Part shown: one piece after another, positions 25,706 to 33,391 of the stretch | Layout: each line of letters opens with the position of its first letter | Numbering within the stretch: the stretch's first letter is position 1 | Source: Gemmatimonadota bacterium | GTDB taxonomy: Bacteria > Gemmatimonadota > Gemmatimonadetes > Gemmatimonadales > GWC2-71-9 | Assembly (NCBI GenBank): GCA_016199245.1 | Contig: JACQHC010000150.1 | Location: 1 to 50,735 of the forward strand | Direction of reading: 5' to 3' | Length of the DNA stretch: 50,735 nucleotides | The notes under the pieces: generated by a model | What the model saw: only the letters and a program-made list of their open reading frames with translations | What the model was told of the DNA's origin: nothing | Database searches by the model: none | Program-made: the position numbers and the translations under genes

Positions 25706-26527
25706 ATGCTCAGTTTCATACTGGTTGCGGCGGCACAGCTCCAGATCCCGACGCCCGCTGGGTACGTCAACGACTTCGCTGGCGTAATCAACGCAGAGTC
25801 GGCGCGCCTGATGGGCACGGTCATCGACGAAGTCCGCGCCAAGTCAGGTGGCGAGATCGTCGTAGTGACGCTGCCCGAATTGGGCGGACGGCCTTCCATA
25901 GAGGTCGCGCGCGACATCGGCCGCCAATGGCGTGTGGGCGCCCGCGGTGGGCCCGGTGATCGCGCGCGGAACGCCGGGGTCATCCTCTTGCTCAAACCAG
26001 GCCGCCAACCCGGCGACGGTCTAGCTGACCTCGCTATCGCCACGGGCGCAGGCGCCGAAGGGTTTATCACCGACGCCCGCGCGGGCAGAATCCGGGACGC
26101 CATCGGACGAGCGGCGGCGGAGGAAGGCAGCTACGGCGCTGGACTCGCGGCGGGCGTGTGGCTCCTCGCGCAGGCGTACGCCCAGGAGTTCGAGTTCGAG
26201 CTGACCGGCGAGCCGCCGGTGCTGGCGGAGCGCGACGGGATGCCCGGTGTGGCCGTGGCCGGACAGTTCCTGCTTTTCATGCTGGTCTTGAGTCTCATGT
26301 TACGGCGCGCCTATCGACAGGCTGCGTACCGCCGCGGCTATTATCGCGTGCCGAGAGGTCGGGAATGGGTCGTTCTCGGCACCATGTTGCGTGGCAGCCT
26401 TCGCGGCGGTAGACGCGGAGGCTGGGGCAGTGGGTTTGGTGGCGGCGGGTTCGGGGGCGGCGGCGGGTTTGGCGGGTTTGGTGGCGGGGGTGGGTTCTCC
26501 GGCGGCGGCGCATCGGGGAGGTTCTAG
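25706..26527 (+). CDS. TPM-domain protein with Gly-rich C-terminus (paralogue 1)
   Basis: A 273-residue protein: a short signal (LSFILVAAAQLQ), the TPM fold starting at GYVNDFAGVINAESARLMGTVIDEV, and core blocks GGEIVVVTLPELGG, VGARGGPGDRARNAGVILLL and RIRDAIGRAA. A single transmembrane segment (VAGQFLLFMLVLSLMLR) follows, then a basic stretch and a long Gly/Phe tail of the type seen in YgcG-like proteins. TPM proteins are found with LemA; some are linked to photosystem or membrane-protein repair. It is followed by a close paralogue. Confidence 0.85.
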   Translation: MLSFILVAAAQLQIPTPAGYVNDFAGVINAESARLMGTVIDEVRAKSGGEIVVVTLPELGGRPSIEVARDIGRQWRVGARGGPGDRARNAGVILLLKPGRQPGDGLADLAIATGAGAEGFITDARAGRIRDAIGRAAAEEGSYGAGLAAGVWLLAQAYAQEFEFELTGEPPVLAERDGMPGVAVAGQFLLFMLVLSLMLRRAYRQAAYRRGYYRVPRGREWVVLGTMLRGSLRGGRRGGWGSGFGGGGFGGGGGFGGFGGGGGFSGGGASGRF

Positions 26528-26580
26528 TTGCCCCGGCCCCGGCCTCGCATCTTTGGGTTTGACTCCAGGCGGGGGCTCCC

Positions 26581-27486
26581 CTGCTCGCGCTGTGCGTAAC
26601 ATGCCTCTTTCAGCTTCAGCTCCCCGCACCGGTCGGGTTCGTCAACGATTTCTCGAACGTGCTCGATCCCGAATCGGTCCGTCGCATGGTCGCGCTCATT
26701 GAGGAGGTGCGCGCGAGGTCCGGCGGCGAGATTGCCGTGGTCACGCTGCCGGATCTCGGTGGACGCGCTTCTATCGAAGTGGCGCGAGACATCGGCCGAC
26801 AGTGGGGTGTCGGAGCCCGCGGCGGCCCGGGCGACCGCGCTCGGAATGCGGGACTCGTCCTTCTGCTCAAGCCCAGCGCCCGGCCCGGCGACGGGCGCGC
26901 CGAGATCGCGATCGCCACAGGAACGGGCGTCGAGGGGTTCATCACAGACGCCCGGGCCGGACGGATTCGCGATGCCATCGGACGCGTCGCTGTGGAGCGC
27001 GGGAGTTATGCGGCCGGGCTCGTGCACGGAGTGCAGTTGGTCGCACAGGCCTATGCAGAGGAGTTCGGCTTCCGGCTGTCCGGGGTCCCCCGGCCAGTGG
27101 GCCAGACGCGTGTGGTGTGGACCGGCGTCTGGCTGTTTTTCGGAACGCTGCTCATCTGGGGCATGGTGACGGGCATCCGCATGATTCAAGCAGACGACCG
27201 ACAGGTTCGTGACGTCGTGAAGAAGTACCGTCGATATGAGCGCGGCATGTTCGAGCAAAGTTGGATTGATCGAGTCACCAACAAGCGGGTTGGCTGGGTG
27301 CCCGACATCGCCGAGCCGGGAAGGCAAGGAGAAGGCCGCGGCACCTTCGGAAGTGCGTGGCTCACCACCGTGACGGGTGGTGGAGGGGATGACGGCTCGT
27401 GGTCCGGGGGCGGGTTTGGCGGCGGCTTTGGTGGCTTCGGGGGAGGCGGCGGCTTCAGCGGCGGCGGTGCCTCGGGGGTGTTCTGA
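26581..27486 (+). CDS. TPM-domain protein, paralogue 2, with apparent CTG start
   Basis: About 301 residues, clearly homologous to the preceding protein through the TPM core (GGEIAVVTLPDLGG, VGARGGPGDRARNAGLVLLL) and ending in the same Gly-rich FSGGGASG tail. A transmembrane segment (VWLFFGTLLIWGMVTG) lies in the middle, followed by a longer basic region. No ATG, GTG or TTG occurs between an in-frame TGA just upstream and GTG 26659, which would cut off the first TPM strand. CTG 26581 aligns exactly with the ATG of paralogue 1 (both 13 residues before the shared QLQ end) and has GGCGGGGG 5 bp upstream. A lost start or sequencing error is the alternative. Confidence 0.75.
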   Translation: MLALCVTCLFQLQLPAPVGFVNDFSNVLDPESVRRMVALIEEVRARSGGEIAVVTLPDLGGRASIEVARDIGRQWGVGARGGPGDRARNAGLVLLLKPSARPGDGRAEIAIATGTGVEGFITDARAGRIRDAIGRVAVERGSYAAGLVHGVQLVAQAYAEEFGFRLSGVPRPVGQTRVVWTGVWLFFGTLLIWGMVTGIRMIQADDRQVRDVVKKYRRYERGMFEQSWIDRVTNKRVGWVPDIAEPGRQGEGRGTFGSAWLTTVTGGGGDDGSWSGGGFGGGFGGFGGGGGFSGGGASGVF

Positions 27487-28205
27487 TGACCAAGGATGTC
27501 AACGCGAGAATCGACGAGCTTGCCCACGCGCTCACGGGGGCGCTCGGCACGAACCTGACTTCGCTCGTCCTCTACGGCTCCGTCGCACGGGGGGACTACG
27601 ATGCGAAGCGGTCCGACGTCAACCTTCTCCTCATCGTGCAAGACGCTTCGCCAACCGCCCTGGCGCCGGCCGGGCCGGCGATCGCCCGCTGGGCCCGCAT
27701 GGGGCAGCCGCCGCCGCTGATGTTTGCCGCGCAGGAATGGCGCGCCTCCACCGACGTGTTCGCCATGGAAATGGAAGAAATGCGTCAGGCGCATCGCGTG
27801 CTCCGAGGGGACGATCCGTTCGTCGGCCTCGAGACCTCGCCGGCCGACGTGCGTCATGAGCTGGAACGGGAGGCCCGGGGAAAGCTGGCACACCTGCGCG
27901 CGCACTACGCCGCCTGCCAGTCGGACGGCCGAGCCCTTGGCGGCCTGCTGCTCAACTCCGCCAAGACGTTCTTTGTACAGTTCCGAACCCTCTTGCGCCT
28001 CAAGGGCACGGTCCCGCCAAGGAAACTCGATGAGCTGGTGGCCGCCACTGCCAGCGTCGTCGGGTTCGATGCCAGCGCCCTGGCCTGGGTGCTGGCAAAG
28101 ACGAGCGGCGGAAAGGCGCCGGACTTGAAACCGCACGACCTGACGGGCGTACGATATGTCGAGGCGATCGAGCGGGTCGTGCGTTTCGTTGACGAGATGG
28201 ATTGA
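27486..28205 (+). CDS. MNT-type nucleotidyltransferase-like protein with altered active site
   Basis: A 239-residue protein. The N-terminal part has the polymerase-beta-like motif LYGSVARGDYDAKRSD, with Gly31-Ser32 and Asp44, but the second metal-binding Asp is replaced by Asn46 (SDVNLLL). The C-terminal half is helical and could be a HEPN-like or substrate-binding helical domain. Catalysis may therefore be weak or absent. The ATG overlaps the stop of TPM paralogue 2 by 1 bp, which ties it into the TPM-LemA operon. No antitoxin-like partner is adjacent. Function unknown. Confidence 0.75.
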   Translation: MTKDVNARIDELAHALTGALGTNLTSLVLYGSVARGDYDAKRSDVNLLLIVQDASPTALAPAGPAIARWARMGQPPPLMFAAQEWRASTDVFAMEMEEMRQAHRVLRGDDPFVGLETSPADVRHELEREARGKLAHLRAHYAACQSDGRALGGLLLNSAKTFFVQFRTLLRLKGTVPPRKLDELVAATASVVGFDASALAWVLAKTSGGKAPDLKPHDLTGVRYVEAIERVVRFVDEMD

Positions 28206-28283
28206 CGGCGAGCGCTGAGCAGGCTTCGCGTTCAACGTAGGATCTCTGATCGAGGAACGGCAAAACCAGAGTTCAGCGTTCGG

Positions 28284-28374
28284 ACATCGAGCATCGGACG
28301 TCGAGCATCGGGCATCGAGCATCGGCCATCGAGCATCGGACATCGGACATCAGACATCGGACATCGAGCATCGA
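28284..28374. repeat. Short-period array, 7 bp, RCATCGR x13
   Basis: Thirteen consecutive 7-bp units of the form RCATCGR, with four deviating units. All are in one orientation with no reverse-complement arm. It fills much of the 193-bp gap before lemA, and a GGAGA ribosome-binding site follows at the lemA start. Confidence 0.9.
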
Positions 28375-28398
28375 ACGAACGGACAACGGAGACCATAG

Positions 28399-28956
28399 AT
28401 GAGACACTATCTGATCCCGCTTCTCCCGGTCTTGGCCCTCACCAGCTGCGGCTACAACCGCATCCAGTCGCTGGACGAGCAAGTCAACGCGTTCCGCAGC
28501 CAGATCGAAGTCCAGTTGCAGCGCAGGTCGGATCTCGTGCCGAATCTGGTCCAAACCGTGCAAGGCTACGCCCAGCAAGAGCAGCAGATCTTCACGGCCG
28601 TGGCCGAGGCCCGTGCCAAGCTCGGCGGCGCGATCCAGACCGGCGACCTGGGGCAGATGGCGGAGGCCAATCAGGGCCTCACGTCGGCGCTGGGCCGCCT
28701 GCTCGCGATCGCGGAAGCGTACCCCCAGCTCAAGTCGAATGAGAACTTCCGCGCCTTGCAGGACCAGCTCGAGGGCACGGAGAACCGCATCGCGACCGCG
28801 CGCCAGGATTACAACGGCGCCGTGCGGGACTACAACGGGTTCATTCGCCAGTTTCCCCAAGTGTTGACGGCGAAAGTGATCGGGGCGAAGGAGCGGGAGT
28901 ACTTTGAGCTGACGAGCCCGGGCGCGGCGGAGGTGCCGAAGGTGGACTTTCGGTAG
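28399..28956 (+). CDS. lemA: LemA family lipoprotein
   Basis: A 185-residue LemA protein with an N-terminal signal ending in the lipobox LTSC, so likely membrane-anchored. Family blocks: YNRIQSLDEQVN, SQIEVQLQRRSDLVPNLVQTVQGYA, AYPQLKSNENFRALQDQLEGTENRIATARQDYN and YNGFIRQFP. GGAGA lies 7 bp before ATG 28399. LemA commonly neighbours TPM proteins, as here. The stop abuts a period-10 inverted array. Confidence 0.95.
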   Translation: MRHYLIPLLPVLALTSCGYNRIQSLDEQVNAFRSQIEVQLQRRSDLVPNLVQTVQGYAQQEQQIFTAVAEARAKLGGAIQTGDLGQMAEANQGLTSALGRLLAIAEAYPQLKSNENFRALQDQLEGTENRIATARQDYNGAVRDYNGFIRQFPQVLTAKVIGAKEREYFELTSPGAAEVPKVDFR

Positions 28957-29050
28957 GCAAGCCGACGCAGGCCGACGATGGCTGACGAATGGCGACATTG
29001 GGCGGGAGCAACGTCGGCTGTCGTCGGCTATCGTCGCCCTCCGTCGACTA
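28957..29050. repeat. Short-period inverted array, 10 bp, GCCGACGnnn / nCGTCGGCnn
   Basis: The left arm has units from 28961 at exact 10-bp steps (GCCGACGCAG, GCCGACGATG, GCTGACGAAT, GGCGACATTG). The right arm from 29011 (ACGTCGGCTG, TCGTCGGCTA, TCGTCGCCCT, CCGTCGACTA) is its reverse complement. It occupies the whole convergent gap between lemA and the next gene and encodes the latter's stop codon (29048-29050). Confidence 0.9.
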
Positions 29051-29929
29051 CTTGATTTCCACCCCGGCCTGCCGTTCGATCACCTTGATCAGCTCCACGT
29101 GATCCGCCTCCTCACCCAGCTCCTTCCGCGCCTCGCCGAACACCCGTTTCGCCATCACGATCGCCTCGCTCGCCACTCTCGTCTGCCGCAGCACGTCCAC
29201 CGCGATGCCGAGGTCCTTGTCGAGCAGCGCGAGGCGGAACGTGCGCGGCCACGCCCGGGTCACCACGCGTTGAGGGATGAGGTTCTCCGTCACGTTGGAC
29301 CGGCCGCTCGAGGCGTTGATCACCTCGAGAGCCTTGGCCGCCGGCACGCCGAGCTTCACCAGCGCGGCCAGCCCCTCCCCCGCCGCCTGGATTCCGACCG
29401 CGAGAAGCGCGTTGTTCACTGCCTTGAGCGCGTGGCCCGTGCCCACGGGACCCACGTGCACGATCGTGGCCGCGAAGGCCTCGACCAGCGGGCGGGCCTG
29501 TTCCACCCAGCGGGCTTCACCACCCAGCATCACGGTGAGCCTCCCGGCTTCGGCCCCTGACGTACCACCGCTCACCGGCGCATCCACGAACCCCACGCCC
29601 ACCGCGGCAAGCCGCGCCGCGACGTCTCGCGACGTGGCGGGATCACCCGACGTCAGATCCACCAGCAGCTGCCCGGAGCGCCAGGCGGGGGCTGTGGCCT
29701 CTACCACCTCGCGAACTTCCCGCGACGTGGGCAGGCACGTCATCACCACGTCGGCACTGCGGACGAGCTCGACCGCCGATGGGGCGATCGTTGCGCCAGT
29801 CTCGGCCGCGAACGCCCTGGCTCGCTGTTCGGTGCGGTTCCACACCACGGCGCCGAATTTCTTGACGAGGTGCCGCGCCATCGGCCGCCCGATGGCCCCA
29901 AGTCCGATAAAGCCGATTCCCTCGCTCAT
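29048..29929 (-). CDS. 3-hydroxyisobutyrate dehydrogenase family oxidoreductase
   Basis: A 293-residue beta-hydroxyacid dehydrogenase: Rossmann motif GFIGLGAIGRPMARHL, the substrate-binding DAPVSGGTSGAEAG, and catalytic Lys169 in GHALKAVNN. Such enzymes oxidise 3-hydroxyacids or reduce aldehydes such as succinic semialdehyde with NAD(P). ATG 29929 begins right before the Rossmann strand. The gene follows atpH in the same direction but with a spacer holding a hairpin and an array. The stop codon is contributed by an array unit. Substrate unknown. Confidence 0.88.
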   Translation of the reverse strand: MSEGIGFIGLGAIGRPMARHLVKKFGAVVWNRTEQRARAFAAETGATIAPSAVELVRSADVVMTCLPTSREVREVVEATAPAWRSGQLLVDLTSGDPATSRDVAARLAAVGVGFVDAPVSGGTSGAEAGRLTVMLGGEARWVEQARPLVEAFAATIVHVGPVGTGHALKAVNNALLAVGIQAAGEGLAALVKLGVPAAKALEVINASSGRSNVTENLIPQRVVTRAWPRTFRLALLDKDLGIAVDVLRQTRVASEAIVMAKRVFGEARKELGEEADHVELIKVIERQAGVEIK

Positions 29930-29960
29930 CCCACCCCCTCCGACGCCGCTCCTGACAACT

Positions 29961-29984
29961 GACCCCGGACTCTCGCCCGGGGTC
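29961..29984. terminator. Possible hairpin terminator after atpH
   Basis: GACCCCGG and CCGGGGTC form a perfect 8-bp stem around an 8-nt loop, between atpH and the hydroxyacid dehydrogenase gene. No T-run follows on either strand, so a terminator role is only possible. Confidence 0.3.
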
Positions 29985-30060
29985 GTATGCCGTCATGCCG
30001 TCTCTGCTGTCCTGCCGTCTCTGCCGTTCTGCATCTGCTGCCGCTCCTGCCGCTCCTGTC
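29985..30060. repeat. Short-period array, about 9 bp, TGCCGTCnn units
   Basis: Repeated ATGCCGTC, TGCCGTCTC, TGCCGTTC and TGCCGCTCC units with spacing of 8-10 bp, all in C-rich orientation. It lies between atpH and the downstream hydroxyacid dehydrogenase gene. Confidence 0.65.
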
Positions 30061-30086
30061 ACGGTCGCCCCAGCTGCCCTCCTGCC

Positions 30087-30626
30087 CTACCCTCCCAGCA
30101 TCTGCCTTCTCAACACCGCCAGCCGTCGCCGCACCGACCCGTCCATGATGCGGTCCCCGATCTTCACCACGACCCCGCCGATGATTCGCGGATCCTCGCG
30201 TACGTGCGGCACGACGTCCTTGCCGGTGATCTCGCGCAGGCGACGCGTGATCTCCGCCACCAGCGCCTGATCGGGCGCGCGAGCCAGCGTGACGCCGGCG
30301 TGGACGCGGTTCAGCTTCACGTCCACCAACGCCTGATACTGGACGCTGATCGCTCCGAACAGCCCCTGCCGGCCCCGTTTCACGACACCGGCCAGGAACC
30401 GAATGAACGGCTCCGGCGCCCGGCGGGCGAGCGCGCTGCGCAACAGCTCCTGCTTCCGCGTCTTCGGGACGCGCGGGGTCTCGAGAGCCAGTTGGATCCG
30501 CTTGTCCGCGGCAATGGCGCCCGCCACGGCGTCCAGGAGGTCCGCGAACCGCACCGTGTCGCCGGTTCGCTCGCCGGCCGCGAACAGCGCCTCCGCGTAG
30601 TTTCGGGCGATCGTCGGCTCTCTCAA
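30087..30626 (-). CDS. atpH: ATP synthase F1 subunit delta
   Basis: A 179-residue delta subunit (OSCP), which joins F1 to the peripheral stalk. It begins ARNYAEALFAAGE, the usual N-terminal helix, and its C-terminal part has REDPRIIGGVVVKIGDRIMDGSVRRRLAVLR. The start is TTG in a TTGA overlap with the atpF stop, so it is translationally coupled. The atpAGDC genes that normally follow are absent; a hydroxyacid dehydrogenase gene comes next. Confidence 0.93.
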   Translation of the reverse strand: MREPTIARNYAEALFAAGERTGDTVRFADLLDAVAGAIAADKRIQLALETPRVPKTRKQELLRSALARRAPEPFIRFLAGVVKRGRQGLFGAISVQYQALVDVKLNRVHAGVTLARAPDQALVAEITRRLREITGKDVVPHVREDPRIIGGVVVKIGDRIMDGSVRRRLAVLRRQMLGG

Positions 30627-31177
30627 CGACCCTTCCCGAGCGTGCTCAGGTACTCGGTCACGAGCCGGCGATTGGCATCGTCATCCAACCGTTCCTCTAC
30701 CAGCTTCGAGGCCGCGGCCAGCGACAGGTCTACCGCTTCACGGCGCAGTTCGCGCACGGCGCGCTCGCGCTCCGCGCCGATCTCCCGTTTGGCGCGCTCC
30801 AGCACCTGGTCCTGTTCCTGCCGTGCCCGCGCCAGCAACGCCTCGCGCTCCTTCTGCGCCACGGCCTTCGCTTCGTTGAGAATGGCGTGCGCCTCGCCCT
30901 TCGCCCCGGCGAGCAGTTTCTTGTGCTCCTCCAGCGCCGCGCGCGCTTCCGTGTTCATCCGCTCCGCGTCCTCGAGCTGCGCCTTGATCTTCCGCTCCCG
31001 CTCCTCGGTGGCCCGCAGGATGGCGGGCCAGGCGAACCACTTCAGCGCAAAGAAGAGCGCGACAAAGACAAACCACGTCCAGAAGAACAGCCCGAAGTTC
31101 ACCTCGAACGGGGAGGCGGGCCCGGCGGCGTGCTCCTCCTGCGCCGCGGCGATCAGATACAGCAACTGAGACGTCAT
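30623..31177 (-). CDS. atpF: ATP synthase F0 subunit b
   Basis: A 184-residue subunit b. One N-terminal membrane helix (FEVNFGLFFWTWFVFVALFF) is followed by LKWFAWPAILRATEERERKI and a long charged helix forming the dimeric peripheral stalk. The N-terminus is longer than usual by about 20 residues before the membrane helix (YLIAAAQEEHAAGPASP). It ends four bases into the atpH start, 10 bp after atpE. Confidence 0.93.
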   Translation of the reverse strand: MTSQLLYLIAAAQEEHAAGPASPFEVNFGLFFWTWFVFVALFFALKWFAWPAILRATEERERKIKAQLEDAERMNTEARAALEEHKKLLAGAKGEAHAILNEAKAVAQKEREALLARARQEQDQVLERAKREIGAERERAVRELRREAVDLSLAAASKLVEERLDDDANRRLVTEYLSTLGKGR

Positions 31178-31187
31178 CGCGACCCGC

Positions 31188-31484
31188 TTACACGAACTTG
31201 AACAACAACGCGAACACCAGCGCGATGATCGTGGCGCCTTCGAGCAGCACTGCGATGATCAACGCCGCGCCGCGGATCTCCGCGCCCGCCTCCGGCTGAC
31301 GCGCGATCGCCTCGGCAGTCTGCCCGCCGATTCGGCCCAACCCCAGCCCGGCCCCGATGATCGCGAGGCCGATGCCGATCCCGGCACCGAGTAGCGAGTT
31401 CGTATTCTTGGCCGCCTCGACCATGGCCTCGGTCTCGGTCATTTGCGCGGCGGCTTCCTGGAGCAACGCGAGAAGCTGATGCAT
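31188..31484 (-). CDS. atpE: ATP synthase F0 subunit c
   Basis: A 98-residue c subunit, two-helix hairpin of the rotor ring. Helix 1 is Gly-rich (LLGAGIGIGLAIIGAGLGLG), the polar loop has ARQPEA at 61-66, and helix 2 carries the essential carboxylate Glu82 (LLEGATI). The Na+-type residues (Gln in helix 1, Ser after the Glu) are replaced by Leu and Gly, so proton coupling is expected. The N-terminus has an unusual 28-residue extension (EAAAQMTETEAMVEAAK). Confidence 0.93.
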   Translation of the reverse strand: MHQLLALLQEAAAQMTETEAMVEAAKNTNSLLGAGIGIGLAIIGAGLGLGRIGGQTAEAIARQPEAGAEIRGAALIIAVLLEGATIIALVFALLFKFV

Positions 31485-31834
31485 GTGGATCCATCCTCGT
31501 CACTGGGGAGAGCATCGTTTCGCTGCGCTTATCGCGAGCACCGCCGTCTCTCCGTACAGCCGGCTCCACGATCCCCCGCCGATGACCTCTCGGTCAGCAG
31601 GGCTCGCCGGTCGGTCGACCGGCTACGATGCGGGAGCGATGCCAAGCGCGCGGATCGCTCGCCAAGTCTCATCCCTACCCTACCGGCGGCATGGGCCGCA
31701 CCCGCCAACCCTTGCCACCCCACCCGCGGAATGGGCGGCATGTGCCCCCTGCCGTCTATGCCACGTACCGCGCAATCCTGCCTGCCTTCACGTGCCGCCT
31801 ATGCCGCTCATCCCGCCCATGCCGCCCTTCGTCA
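31485..31834. other. Long spacer between atpB and atpE (350 bp)
   Basis: The atp genes around it are overlapping or nearly so, yet this gap is 350 bp. The right part (31683-31832) is a short-period array; the left part has a GCCGGTCGGTCGACCGGC near-palindrome (31609-31626) and no convincing ORF. Promoter or processing signals for atpE-F-H may lie here. Confidence 0.5.
31683..31832. repeat. Short-period inverted array, 9 bp, GCGGCATGG / TGCCGCnnA
   Basis: The G-rich arm has CGGCGGCATGGG and GGGCGGCATG pieces; the C-rich arm (31794-31825) has TGCCGCCTA, TGCCGCTCA, TCCCGCCCA and TGCCGCCCT at 9-bp steps. It resembles the array at 37067-37196 in motif and period. Confidence 0.7.
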
Positions 31835-32689
31835 CTAGTGCTCATGCTGCATGAGTCCAATGAACACGCTCGTCAACAACGCGAACACGTACGCCTGCAG
31901 GAAGGCGACAAACAGCTCCAGCAACATGATCCCCAGCACCAACCCCGCCGTCACGAAGCCGATCCCCCAGTTCCACACCTCCAGATGCCCGAACAGGAAG
32001 ATCAGGCCGAACAGCGACAGGATCACGAAGTGCCCGGCCGTCATGTTCCCGAACAACCGCACCGCCAGCGCGAACGGCTTCACGAACTTGCCGAGGATCT
32101 CGATGGGTCCCATGGCAATGGACATCGCCAGGGCGCCCGCGCCGCTGAGCCCGGGGGCCCTGGGGAAGATCGTCCGCAGGTAACCTCTGGGCCCCAGCGC
32201 TCGAAACCCGCTGATCTCGATCGTGAGAAACGCCGTGATGGCGAGTGCCCCCGTGACGGCCACGTTGCCCGTGGGCGTGGAGCCGTGCGGCACGAGGCCG
32301 AGCAGGTTCGAGTAGAGAATGAAGAAGAACAGCGCCATGATGTAGGGCGCGAACTTCTCCCCCCCGTGCCCGATGTTCGCGATGGCGATGTCGTCCCGCA
32401 CGAACAGCACCATGGCCTCGATCGCGTTCGCGAAGCCCCGCGGCGCGCGCTCACCGGCCCGCTGCCGCTCGAGCTTCCGCCCCGCGATCCACATCGTGAG
32501 AAACACGAGTACGGCGGCGATGATCAGGAAGATGACGTGCTTGGTGGGAGTCAGGTTGACCGTCAACGGCCCCAGATGGACGTCCGGCCAGCGATGCCAG
32601 GAGATGGAAAAGAACGGATCGATGCCGATCGCGTAGGCATCGGCCGTATGGTGCATCACCACTTCACCGATGTTCGGTGCTTGCGTCAT
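31835..32689 (-). CDS. atpB: ATP synthase F0 subunit a
   Basis: A 284-residue subunit a with five or six membrane helices. The essential Arg211 lies in FALAVRLFGNMTAGH, and the C-terminal helix has GIMLLELFVAFLQAYVFALLTSVFIG. It forms the proton half-channels against the c ring. The start overlaps the atpI stop (ATGA). A 350-bp array-containing spacer separates it from atpE. Confidence 0.95.
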   Translation of the reverse strand: MTQAPNIGEVVMHHTADAYAIGIDPFFSISWHRWPDVHLGPLTVNLTPTKHVIFLIIAAVLVFLTMWIAGRKLERQRAGERAPRGFANAIEAMVLFVRDDIAIANIGHGGEKFAPYIMALFFFILYSNLLGLVPHGSTPTGNVAVTGALAITAFLTIEISGFRALGPRGYLRTIFPRAPGLSGAGALAMSIAMGPIEILGKFVKPFALAVRLFGNMTAGHFVILSLFGLIFLFGHLEVWNWGIGFVTAGLVLGIMLLELFVAFLQAYVFALLTSVFIGLMQHEH

Positions 32690-33027
32690 CTGAGAAGCCG
32701 CGTCTCCATGATCAACAAGGGAATCACCACGCCGACGTACCCGAGCGCCGAGGGCAGCGGATGGAACAGCTCACGATCCACGGTCACTGCGACGGCGAAC
32801 AGCACCACGCCGAGCAACCGCAAGCCGATCCCGAGGCCCCACCGCTTCATCAGCTCGGGAAACGGCCTGGCAAGCGCCGGCCGCAGCGCGGCGCCGGCCG
32901 CCACCTGGATCGCCGTCGCGAGCAGCCCGAACGCCAGCGCGCCGGGAATCGCGCTACGCCCCCAAAACAACCAGGCCATGGACGTGGCGACTGCGGTCAA
33001 CCCGAGTCCCAGCGCCGCCTCGGTCAC
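32686..33027 (-). CDS. atpI: AtpI-like ATP synthase assembly protein
   Basis: A 113-residue membrane protein with about four hydrophobic segments (GLGLTAVATSMAWLFWG, ALAFGLLATAIQVAAGAAL, IGLRLLGVVLFAVAV, LGYVGVVIPLLIMET). Its position directly before atpB is that of AtpI, which helps assemble the c ring. The start is GTG in a GTGA overlap with the preceding stop, and its own stop overlaps the atpB start. Recognition rests more on position and topology than on motif. Confidence 0.7.
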   Translation of the reverse strand: MTEAALGLGLTAVATSMAWLFWGRSAIPGALAFGLLATAIQVAAGAALRPALARPFPELMKRWGLGIGLRLLGVVLFAVAVTVDRELFHPLPSALGYVGVVIPLLIMETRLLR

Positions 33028-33305
33028 CGATCCGCCGGTCCACCGGTCCGACGACCCGTCTTCCTCCGCCGATCGGCCGCGTCCTGCTCCGCCTCGGCCT
33101 TGAGCTTCCAGTAGACGTTCAGGAAACTGAGAACCGCTCCCGCGAGCGTGCCCACCACGGTGAACAGCGGCGTCGTTCCCAGCCAACGGTCGAGCCCAAA
33201 CCCGGCCGCCGCGAACAGCACAACGCCGCCCGCAAATGTGCAACCCAGGCCAACGTACTTGTAGCCCAGACCGAGCTCGCGACCTGCCGGGGCGGGAGGC
33301 TCCAT
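33024..33305 (-). CDS. atpZ: AtpZ/AtpI-family small membrane protein
   Basis: A 93-residue two-helix protein: LGLGYKYVGLGCTFAGGVVLFAAAGFGLDRWLGTTPLFTVVG is the AtpZ-type signature, followed by a second helix and a charged tail (KAEAEQDAADRRRK). AtpZ pairs with AtpI in assembling or modulating F0. ATG 33305 heads the atp gene set, with a divergent MoxR gene upstream; the longer frame beyond it comes from the spacer array. Confidence 0.8.
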   Translation of the reverse strand: MEPPAPAGRELGLGYKYVGLGCTFAGGVVLFAAAGFGLDRWLGTTPLFTVVGTLAGAVLSFLNVYWKLKAEAEQDAADRRRKTGRRTGGPADR

Positions 33306-33391
33306 GGGCCGCGCGAAATGTCTCGCCTTGTGAAAAGTTTCGCAAGCAAGTCGGCGGTGGCTAAAAGCCGTCGAAGAGGATACGATTTGCT

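Noticed and set aside
26395-26524. Gly-codon repeats at the ends of the TPM genes as part of the array family
   Set aside because: They are in-frame Gly/Phe codons typical of TPM protein tails, with no fixed nucleotide period or complementary arm.
27486-28205. Toxin-antitoxin MNT/HEPN pair
   Set aside because: Only one gene is present, in an operon with TPM and LemA genes, and no separate HEPN toxin gene adjoins it.
28284-28374. CRISPR-like repeat
   Set aside because: Units are only 7 bp and contiguous with no spacers, and no cas gene is nearby.
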